From assembly GCF_012516375.2 (NCBI RefSeq), contig NZ_CP051204.2, forward strand, positions 5,332,001 through 5,396,000: a stretch of DNA of 64,000 nt. The letters are read 5' to 3'. Source of the DNA: Chitinophaga oryzae (GTDB lineage Bacteria; Bacteroidota; Bacteroidia; Chitinophagales; Chitinophagaceae). Made by a program: the position numbers and the translations under genes. Shown here piece by piece: positions 36,219 through 44,054 of this stretch (position 1 is its first letter; each line of letters starts with the position of its first letter). Below the pieces are notes generated by a model. The model made no database searches. It saw nothing but the letters and a program-made list of their open reading frames with translations, and had not been told where the DNA came from.

Positions 36219-37386
36219 TAGAAAGCAATGGATACTGTGGCCTCTGTTATGCTGCTGGGTGCCCCTGCAGGCGATTGCCCAGGCTGTTCCCGATGCGCAG
36301 AAAAACATAACAATAGATAATCCCCTCGTCAGGTTCGACAACCTGCTGGAAGACATACAGGAACAAACCGGCTTTTTGTTTTCTATAGATACCAGGCGCT
36401 TTCCCCCGGGGGCAACCATCCGGCTTCAGCCGGGACGTTACAAGGTGCAGCAACTGCTGCAGTTACTACACCATAGAGCCGGGATGGACTTTAGGACCGT
36501 AGGAAACCATATTGTAGTCACCGACAAGCCAAAGACCATCAGCCGGCAGGCAGCCGGCTGCACCAAACAGCAGTCGCCGGTCATCAGTCCGCTGGAACAA
36601 ATACATACTTCCTTTCCTCCAAAGCTCTCATTTCCCGACACACCTATTTATTGTATCCCGGCCCATTATGCGGTACTGCAAAAAAGGGACAGTGCGGACA
36701 CTATCCTCGTCCGGGCAGATACCGCCATCACCGGCCGCAACAGTCATAGCCTCCGGCATGGTCCTGCCACAACATATAAAAGCAGCCTCCAATTGCCACC
36801 GATGGGAGGTTTGTACTTCTGCGCCGGATGGAATATCGATGACTATTCTTTCGTCAATCTTTTTGCCGCTGCCGGATATAAACGGCTACACCTGGCTGCC
36901 GCTATCACCCTTAAAGAGCAGTCCCGGATGGTGCGCCTCGGGGCAGGCACACAAATACCGTTAAGCAGCCATACAGACCTCTCCGCCGTCATCCTTCTAT
37001 CACGGCTGTCAGGAAGCTTTACTACGCCGGACACGATCAAAAAAACAAAAATTGAGGTCACCGGGAACTGGGTACAGGCAAACGCCGGTATCGTCAGGCA
37101 TCTGAACAATCATTTCAGCATACAGGCCGGTATCACCTTTAATATGTTGTTCCGGCGGTATTATGAAGACGGTGAAATGGTAGCGCCCATGCTGGAAAAA
37201 GAGACCTTCCTCCATACCTACGGCCTGGTGTCTCCCCTCTTAAACCTGCATGACAGCTATCATAAGCAGCAAGCTACAAGCACCGGTATATGGATAGGCT
37301 TCCAGGCAGGAGTTATCTACCACATCCGTATCAAACGAAAAAAAACGTTGCTCAGTTGTCCTGCCAACACAGCGCATAATTTGTAA
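36199..37386 (+). CDS. STN-domain protein with putative small outer-membrane barrel
   Basis: 395 residues. Signal peptide (LLCCWVPLQAIAQA), STN domain ~35-110 (NLLEDIQEQTGFLFSIDTRR, HHRAGMDFRTVGNHIVVTDK), a linker, then ~200-390 with alternating hydrophobic strands (GLYFCAGWNIDD, AAGYKRLHLAAAITL, NHFSIQAGITFNMLFRRYY, IWIGFQAGVIYHIRI) that resemble an 8-10-strand outer-membrane barrel. There is no plug, TonB box or carboxypeptidase-like domain, so it is not a TonB receptor. It overlaps the FecR gene by 20 bases in another frame. Inferred role: sensor feeding the FecR/sigma pair without transport. Confidence 0.82.
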   Translation: MRSVLTNRKQWILWPLLCCWVPLQAIAQAVPDAQKNITIDNPLVRFDNLLEDIQEQTGFLFSIDTRRFPPGATIRLQPGRYKVQQLLQLLHHRAGMDFRTVGNHIVVTDKPKTISRQAAGCTKQQSPVISPLEQIHTSFPPKLSFPDTPIYCIPAHYAVLQKRDSADTILVRADTAITGRNSHSLRHGPATTYKSSLQLPPMGGLYFCAGWNIDDYSFVNLFAAAGYKRLHLAAAITLKEQSRMVRLGAGTQIPLSSHTDLSAVILLSRLSGSFTTPDTIKKTKIEVTGNWVQANAGIVRHLNNHFSIQAGITFNMLFRRYYEDGEMVAPMLEKETFLHTYGLVSPLLNLHDSYHKQQATSTGIWIGFQAGVIYHIRIKRKKTLLSCPANTAHNL

Positions 37387-37458
37387 TTATCAGATAAGGG
37401 TTTTGATTTATCAGTGTGTATAAAACTAAAAGAGCATTCCTCATCGAAACCTGAACAC

Positions 37459-38238
37459 ATGATAAATCTTATTCGTACGGCGGAAAGAACAAATGATGCC
37501 ACATCTATAAACAACTACATTTTTTACCGTCACCTGTTTGCCTATAACAGCGTGCCCTCCTGCTACCTGACAGGAAAAGACGTGCTGGAACTGGGCTGCG
37601 GAACAGGCTACGGCATGAAAGTACTTTCGGAAAGAACGAACACCTACGTAGCAGTGGATAAAAAAAAGCCAGCAGTAGAAGTCAAAGCATCAAATACATA
37701 TTACCACCAGTGCCATCTGCCGGATCTTCAGACCATCCCCGACGAAAGCTTTGATACTATTATATGCTTCCAGGTAATAGAGCATATTAAAGAGGATGAT
37801 TTGCTGCTGGCGGCAATAAAAAGAATACTAAGGCCCAGAGGAGTGGCTTTTATCACTACTCCCAACCGGTTTGCTACGTTAGTCAGAAACCCTTTTCATA
37901 TCCGGGAATATACGCCCGGCGAATTTTCCCAAAAAATATCAGGGCATTTTACGCAATTTGATGTAACAGGAGTATATGGCAATGAAAAGGTAATGGCATA
38001 CTATGAAGCCAACAAAAATGCTGTAGCAAAAATAGTAAGCTTTGACCGGTGGGACCTGATTAACCGGATGCCGGCATGGCTGCTGAGAGTACCTTACTCG
38101 GTCATGAACAATATTAATCGTATCATGCTCTTTCTTTCCGTTCCGGAGGAAACCAACAATATAACAGATGCCGACTTTTTCGTTGCCCCGCCCGGCAACA
38201 ATTGCCTGGACCTGTATGCAATTATCCGGAAAAACTGA
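37459..38238 (+). CDS. SAM-dependent class I methyltransferase
   Basis: 259 residues from ATG 37459 (an in-frame GTG at 37414 adds 15 unconvincing residues). Methyltransf_11-type fold: motif I VLELGCGTGYGM for SAM binding near residues 44-55, acidic residue after beta-2 (VAVDKKK), 'FDTIICFQVIEHI' as motif IV and RILRPRGVAFITTPNR. Cytoplasmic; substrate unknown. Position 72 bases after the STN-barrel gene may be coincidental. Confidence 0.88.
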   Translation: MINLIRTAERTNDATSINNYIFYRHLFAYNSVPSCYLTGKDVLELGCGTGYGMKVLSERTNTYVAVDKKKPAVEVKASNTYYHQCHLPDLQTIPDESFDTIICFQVIEHIKEDDLLLAAIKRILRPRGVAFITTPNRFATLVRNPFHIREYTPGEFSQKISGHFTQFDVTGVYGNEKVMAYYEANKNAVAKIVSFDRWDLINRMPAWLLRVPYSVMNNINRIMLFLSVPEETNNITDADFFVAPPGNNCLDLYAIIRKN

Positions 38239-38414
38239 CCATGTTATTGTTACGTACAGAAAATGTTTGCAATAAACGGGTTAATGTATCACCATATCCA
38301 TCCTCCCTATCAGACTATGGTGTGACAGACAGTTCGAAAAAACACATTTAAAACGCCTACTGGTGTCCACCAGCGGGGCCGTTATTGTACATTCCGTCAG
38401 CTATAAACAACAAA

Positions 38415-38443
38415 GGTGTTGTTTCTGCATTTGAAACAACACC
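38415..38443. terminator. Hairpin between methyltransferase and M16 genes
   Basis: An 11-bp perfect stem (38415-38425 with 38433-38443) and 7-base loop between convergent genes. Only three Ts follow on the minus strand, so terminator strength is doubtful. Confidence 0.45.
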
Positions 38444-38490
38444 CCTGGCAAGGTACCAGGCCGGCACCTCTATGAAGACAACAACCTTTA

Positions 38491-41316
38491 TTATTTCCCT
38501 GACATGGTAACGGACTTGTCAGGCAATGCCACAAACCGGATACAGTTTGTACCACTCAGGTACTTTTTGGCCGCATCTTTCAAAGACTTACCCGTCACTT
38601 TGCTCAGAAGCTTTTCCACATCCGGCAAAGGCTTTAACGTCTCTTTGTTTTCCAGCTTCCCGGCAATATACTGCAGCCAGAACTCATTGTTACGGACCTG
38701 CAATTCCACCTGTTTCCTGTAGCCGGCTTTGAACTTCGTCAGCTCGTCATTGCTGGCGCCTTTTTGCTGAAGAGCGGCGATGTCCTGTTCCACGAGGCCC
38801 ACCAAATGCTCCACATGGTCCGGTGCACAACCAAAAGACACGTTAATGGCAAAACGCTGATCAGGCTCTCTGGTCATGCTTCCCTGCGCAGACGGCGTAT
38901 ACACCTCCCCTGCTTTTTCCCGCAGGCTTGCCAGCAGCCGGTATTCCAGAATCTCTGTCAACGCCTGTAACTGCAGGTTCTCTTCCGTGCTGTAAGCACA
39001 ATCGCCATGATACACCAGCAACACCGTTGCCTTATTCCCCTTCCCTTTTTCCACTTTTTTGATCAGCCGGCCTTTAGGGACTTCAGTATGCAGGATAACG
39101 GCCTCCTCTTTCCTGTTCAGTGCCGGCAACGCGCCCAGGTAACGTTCCAGCAACGGCAGTATGCTGTCTGTCCGGAAATTACCCACAAAGATGAAGTTGG
39201 CCTGCGAAGCGTCCGCGAACCTGTCTTTATAGATATCATAGGCCTTGTCCAGGTGAATACTGTCCAGCCGCCGCAGGGTAACGGGCGTTGCACGGTAATG
39301 ATATCCGCTTAAAACATTGCTGACGGTGTCCCGGAATACATTATCAGGATCATCGTATTTGTTTCTGATAGCCTCTGCAGACCTTTCCAGCGCATTATCA
39401 AACAAGACCGTGTCTTTCCTTGGCGCGGTATAACGAAGGTAGATCAGCTGCAGGGCCGTTTCAAGGTCCTCCCTGTTGCAGGCGCCATTGATGCCCTGAC
39501 TACGTCCACCGATATACGCACCTACGGACACCGACTTTCCGTTGAGCATCTTCGACAGCTGCACCGGCGAAAAAGTAGCCAGCCCGCTGCCGCCGATAAT
39601 CCCGATGGTATTGGAAGCGGTGGGAAAGTCTTCATTGGAGTATTTATTAATGCCTCCCGGCGCAAAAGAGGAAAACCGGACCTGGTCATTACTATAGGTG
39701 GTGGGCTTAAACCACACCTTTACCCCGTTGCTCAGCGTTACCTGCTCCATCTTCAGCGCTTTCAGCTCCGTGCGTGAAACCACTTTACCGCCGGCAGGAA
39801 TTTCTTTCAACAACACGCTGTCGGCCGTATTTTCCTGGTACGGCTGTATGGAAGCTGAAGCCAGCTGTTTTATCCACCCGTCCACTGTAGCGGAGTCCGG
39901 CAATGCCGATGGCGCTTTTTCCGGTGCTGTCAGGAAGATATCCCTGTTGGCCTCCGGCCGGATATATTTATCGGCCACCGCTTTGATATCGGCCAAAGTA
40001 ATGGTCGGCAGGTACTGCTTAACAAACCGGTATTCCCATTCGAAGCCCGGCGAGGCCGCGCCCTGTAAAAAGTGCTGCTGGTATTCGGCCACATAACTTT
40101 GGGAAGGCGTTTTGCTGATTTCCCTCCGGGCTGATTCCATTCCGGTAGTATAGCTTTGTTTCGCCTGGTCCAGTTCGGCCTGCGTAAAACCAAACCGTTT
40201 TATTTGTTCCAGCAGCAGCCAGGTGCCGGCGAAGGCTTCCTGTAACCGGCCGGGTTTGGCAGCTACCGAATAGGCAAACTGCTCCAGCCCGCCGGTCATG
40301 TTGCCGATACCGGCTTTTACACCCAGGAAAGGAGGGTTCGGCTGCTGGCTTAATTCCCCTACCCTGCGGCTCAACAGCTGGTTGAACAGCGCTTTTCTCA
40401 CAGCCACCTTATAGTCCGCCGTAGTGATCATTTTCGTCTCCGGATACTTTATCACCAGCTCCAGCGTGGTCGTGGTGATTTCAGGATCGGTGACCGCCAT
40501 AAACTGGTTTTTCCCTGTAAGCCCGATGGTATAGGCCGGCCTTGGCCGCGCATTAGCAGGATTCTTCAGATCGGCAAACTGCTTTTTGAGCTGCTGCTCT
40601 ACCTTATCCACGTTCACATCTCCCACCACTATCAGCGCCTGCAGGTCGGGGCGGTACCAATCTCTGTAAAACCTGCGGAGCGCGTCTACCGGGAAATTCT
40701 TCAAAATACTGTCTGTGCCGATGGGCAACCTCGCCGCATAGCGGGAATGATTGAACATCAACGGCATCGTTTTCTCCTGGACACGGGCACTCACGCCTTC
40801 GCGTAAACGTTTTTCTTCCAGTATCACGCCGCGTTCCTTGTTGATATCATCTGTTTCCAGCAACGCTTCCTGCGCCCAGTCACGCATGATTTCCAATCCC
40901 TTGCTGACCATCGCAGGATTGTCTGTCGGAATCGGCAGCTGGTATACGGTTTCATCGAACCCGGTATAAGCGTTCAGGTCAGCCCCGAACCTCACTCCTG
41001 CTTTCTGCAGATAATCTATCAGCTCGTTCTTCTTAAAATGCCGGGTACCGTTGAAATTCATATGTTCCATGAAGTGGGCCAACCCCAGCTGGTCTTCATC
41101 TTCGAGGACAGACCCGACCTTGTTGACCAGGTAAAACAACACCCGCTTCGACGGTTCTTCATTTCTCCTGATATAGTAAGTAAACCCGTTGGCCAGTTTA
41201 CCCGTGCGTACCGCTGTGTCCAGCGGCATGGGCTGGTCCTCTTGCTGGGCCATGGCAACGTTTCCGCTCAGCAGCAGGAAGCTGAGGCCGGCTGCAGCCC
41301 AATGTTTATAATGCAT
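38491..41316 (-). CDS. M16-family zinc peptidase, secreted
   Basis: 941 residues, a fused two-lobe M16 (pitrilysin/insulinase-like) protein. Signal peptide (GLSFLLLSGNVAMAQ), N-terminal peptidase domain with the inverted zinc motif HFMEHMNF (HxxEH, near residues 82-86) and downstream Glu (EEKRLREG region), then inactive and C-terminal M16C domains containing RYTAPRKD and FVGNFRTDSILPLLERYL. Probably periplasmic, cleaving peptides. It follows the MutS-like pair on the same strand after 63 bases and may share their operon. Confidence 0.93.
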   Translation of the reverse strand: MHYKHWAAAGLSFLLLSGNVAMAQQEDQPMPLDTAVRTGKLANGFTYYIRRNEEPSKRVLFYLVNKVGSVLEDEDQLGLAHFMEHMNFNGTRHFKKNELIDYLQKAGVRFGADLNAYTGFDETVYQLPIPTDNPAMVSKGLEIMRDWAQEALLETDDINKERGVILEEKRLREGVSARVQEKTMPLMFNHSRYAARLPIGTDSILKNFPVDALRRFYRDWYRPDLQALIVVGDVNVDKVEQQLKKQFADLKNPANARPRPAYTIGLTGKNQFMAVTDPEITTTTLELVIKYPETKMITTADYKVAVRKALFNQLLSRRVGELSQQPNPPFLGVKAGIGNMTGGLEQFAYSVAAKPGRLQEAFAGTWLLLEQIKRFGFTQAELDQAKQSYTTGMESARREISKTPSQSYVAEYQQHFLQGAASPGFEWEYRFVKQYLPTITLADIKAVADKYIRPEANRDIFLTAPEKAPSALPDSATVDGWIKQLASASIQPYQENTADSVLLKEIPAGGKVVSRTELKALKMEQVTLSNGVKVWFKPTTYSNDQVRFSSFAPGGINKYSNEDFPTASNTIGIIGGSGLATFSPVQLSKMLNGKSVSVGAYIGGRSQGINGACNREDLETALQLIYLRYTAPRKDTVLFDNALERSAEAIRNKYDDPDNVFRDTVSNVLSGYHYRATPVTLRRLDSIHLDKAYDIYKDRFADASQANFIFVGNFRTDSILPLLERYLGALPALNRKEEAVILHTEVPKGRLIKKVEKGKGNKATVLLVYHGDCAYSTEENLQLQALTEILEYRLLASLREKAGEVYTPSAQGSMTREPDQRFAINVSFGCAPDHVEHLVGLVEQDIAALQQKGASNDELTKFKAGYRKQVELQVRNNEFWLQYIAGKLENKETLKPLPDVEKLLSKVTGKSLKDAAKKYLSGTNCIRFVALPDKSVTMSGK

Positions 41317-41379
41317 AGTGTTTGATGCTTTTGTTGTAACAAGCTCCTGACAAAAGAGCGTAATTTAAATAATTACATG

Positions 41380-42693
41380 CTAAAGCATGTCAAGTATCCC
41401 TTCATTTTCAATAATGATCATTCCCTGCCGGTCTTCCGTGATGCCGCGCTGCAACCGGTAGGTATACTGCGGTACATGGTTCTTCATTACAGTTGGCAGA
41501 AATTCAAACCGGATGGAACTTTCTTTTTCCATGAGGGCGTGGCCTGCCTCGAAAATATGTGTGGAGATAATAAAGAAACAATTGCTGAAGCCGGCAAACG
41601 CCGTTGTTACCGCTAACGTGGCATCATAGGCATCTTTTACATTGGTGCCTTTAAACAGCTCGTCGAAGATGATGAACAACGATTGGCCCCCGGCTACGGC
41701 TTCCGCTACTTTCTTTACCCTGAGCACTTCTGCATAGAAATGGCTGTAGCCTTTATTCAGATCGTCCGGCACGTTGACGGAAGAATAAATACCATCCAGT
41801 ACGGAAAACCGCATCTCCGTGGCCGCCACAGGAAACCCCATATGCGCCAGGTATAAAAGGATGCCCGCCGATTTCATCAGGGTAGATTTCCCGGCCATAT
41901 TGGCCCCTGTGAGAAACAACACATTATTGTCGCCCCGGAAGGACAAGGTATTGGTCACCGCTTTTTCCAACCATGGGTGCCTTACTCCCCACGCCTCCAT
42001 GATATTTTTTTCTTTCGGAAGGGCTGTAGCATAAGAGAAGCGCCTGGATTTCGCTACCGTTGCTACGGCGATATACACGTCCAGCTGGTAGATAAGCGTC
42101 AGCAACGCTTTCAGCTGCCGGCGATATACCCCCGTCAGCAGATGATGAAACCGAACATGTTCCATCATCGAATGCTGATCATCCGGTGATCCCTTCAGGC
42201 GGGGATCTCTTGCCACCTCGCTGACCAGCGCCCCCCATTCCCGCCATGGCTCATCCTGGTCACGGCCCTCTTTCTCCAGCTGCCGCAGCAGCGCGATGCA
42301 GCCACTCACTACCCGGAGACTGCTCTGAATGCCGGAGACTTCCAACTGGTAAGCCTCATCTTTCACCAGCACCTCTGCTATTTTCTTTTTACCGATCTTC
42401 CACAGCGCCAGCAGATAGCTGCCTTCGTTCCCTTCATCCAGGTAGGCTTCCATGCGCTCCAGCTGTCTGCCGTTGAAAGGAAAATCAACCGGGTGGTCAC
42501 CGAAATAGCGAAACATCGCACTCCTGTTATTGATGCTGTCTGCATCGCTCAATGGATGCAAAAACATTTCATCCAGCAGTTTCTCCGCTCCTCTTGTTTT
42601 CACCTGGTTGAACAGGCTGAAAACAGACGCAGGGTTAAATTGCCCTAATAAAGACAGATCGTCTAACGTTTGTTTATCTGCAATAAAGCTCAT
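41380..42693 (-). CDS. MutS-family ATPase lacking the mismatch-recognition domain (paralogue B)
   Basis: 437 residues. The N-terminal part resembles the MutS core/lever region (TRGAEKLLDEMFLHPLSDAD); the C-terminal half is the MutS ABC-type ATPase: Walker A GANMAGKSTLM near 260, Walker B LFIIFDELFKGTN near 340 and STHIFEAGHAL. No mismatch-binding N-terminal domain and no Smr endonuclease. Function in this group is not known; DNA-structure binding is inferred. It starts four bases before the stop of paralogue A (ATGA overlap), so the two are translationally coupled and may form a heterodimer. Confidence 0.88.
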   Translation of the reverse strand: MSFIADKQTLDDLSLLGQFNPASVFSLFNQVKTRGAEKLLDEMFLHPLSDADSINNRSAMFRYFGDHPVDFPFNGRQLERMEAYLDEGNEGSYLLALWKIGKKKIAEVLVKDEAYQLEVSGIQSSLRVVSGCIALLRQLEKEGRDQDEPWREWGALVSEVARDPRLKGSPDDQHSMMEHVRFHHLLTGVYRRQLKALLTLIYQLDVYIAVATVAKSRRFSYATALPKEKNIMEAWGVRHPWLEKAVTNTLSFRGDNNVLFLTGANMAGKSTLMKSAGILLYLAHMGFPVAATEMRFSVLDGIYSSVNVPDDLNKGYSHFYAEVLRVKKVAEAVAGGQSLFIIFDELFKGTNVKDAYDATLAVTTAFAGFSNCFFIISTHIFEAGHALMEKESSIRFEFLPTVMKNHVPQYTYRLQRGITEDRQGMIIIENEGILDML

Positions 42694-44041
42694 GTGTTCT
42701 TCTTTATTGATTTTTTTCGTGCCAAAATATCCAGGATACCTTCATTGTTGATGATCACCATGCCATGCCTGTCGGCCGTAATGCCCTCCTGCAACTTATG
42801 TGTATATACCGGCCGATACCTGTCCATTAACGTGGGCAGGTATACGAAACGGATGTTCTCACATTGCGTTTTCAGTACCTCTCCTGCTTCTATAATATGG
42901 GTAGACACGATGAACATGCAGTTTTTCCTGCGGGCTATTGCGCTGGTAACGGCAACCGTGGCTTCATGTGCGTCTTTTACATTGGTACCGCGGAACAGCT
43001 CATCGAAAATGACAAACAGGTATTTATCCCTGCTCAGCTCACGGGCGATATTTTTGATGCGCAACACTTCTGCATAGAAATGGCTGGCCCCCATGCTCAG
43101 GTTATCCGGCAGGTTGATGGTGGTATAAATACCATCCCTTACGGCAAACTCCATCTTTGAGGCAGGCACCGGAAACCCCATCTGGCCGAGGTACATCGCT
43201 ACGCCCAGCGCCTTCATGAAAGTAGACTTGCCGGCCATGTTGGCGCCGGTGAGGAAGATGACATTTCCTGAAGGCGTAATGGTAAGGGTGTTCACCACGG
43301 GGTTGGACAGGGCAGGATGATAAAAATCCTCCAGTACCACTATTTGCTTTTCTTTCGGTACCGCCAGCGGGAAAGCGAACTTTCTTTTTTGGGCGATGCC
43401 GGCAACGGAAATGTATACATCTGCCTGGTAGATCTGTAACAGCAGCTTCCTCATTTCGTCGCGTTGCCGGAAGCGGAGTATCTTGTCATACTCCGCCACC
43501 CTGGCAAACGGCAACTTCTGCCCCGCCGGCTCCTGCAGCAGCGGCTGCAGCTCTTCTGACCGCAACAGCAGCTCCATGACGGCCAACGCTTTACTATAGG
43601 GCAGATCGGCCACCTGCCGGCGCATGTCTTCGGCAAACTGACGGGTGGCCTGTAATATCCGGATAAGGGCTTCTACCCCTTTCTCTATCGCTTTATACGC
43701 ATTGTCGCCCGCAATCAGCTGCTGCAGCTTCCGGCCCAGGGTGTCCTGCTGATCAGACAGGCGGCTGCGCTCATCGGTGTTTTGCAGATACTGCTCCGCC
43801 GCGTCAAACCATGCCGCCTCGTAAGGAAATACCACGCCCCGTTCGGCAAAAGCGCGGATAGTCGTACTCCGTGCATTGATCGTATCCACATCCGCCAGCG
43901 GGTAACGAAACATCTCTTCCAGCAATTCGGCCCCCCGCGGGTAAAGGTATTGTTGAAAATAGCGTAGATGCCGCTGTTGGTGCCGCTCTTACCGAAGATG
44001 TTCAGGTCATTCAGGGTTTGTTTGTCTGTCATTAAGCTCAT
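42690..44041 (-). pseudogene. MutS-family ATPase paralogue A, single-base frameshift
   Basis: Starts at ATG 44041 with MSLMTDKQTLNDLNIFGKSG, closely matching the N-terminus of paralogue B, and runs to IFNNTFTRG. Sense then continues in the next frame as AELLEEMFRYPLADVDTINA to the stop at 42690. The junction is a C6 run (43931-43936, G6 on the coding strand); one more base restores TRGGAELLEEMF, collinear with TRGAEKLLDEMF of paralogue B. The ATPase half is intact: GANMAGKSTFMK, LFVIFDELFRGTNVKDA, STHIIEAGEVL. About 450 residues if repaired. It lies 13 bases after the ABC permease gene. Confidence 0.85.
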
Positions 44042-44054
44042 ACACCATAGTTTT

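Noticed and set aside
36843..37215. Minus-strand ORFs within the STN-domain gene
   Set aside because: Shadows; they lack start context and the plus-strand protein shows signal and STN features.
42690..43925. Intact MutS-like gene starting at CTG 43925
   Set aside because: The true N-terminus, matching paralogue B, is present upstream in another frame from ATG 44041, so the CTG start is an artefact of the frameshift.
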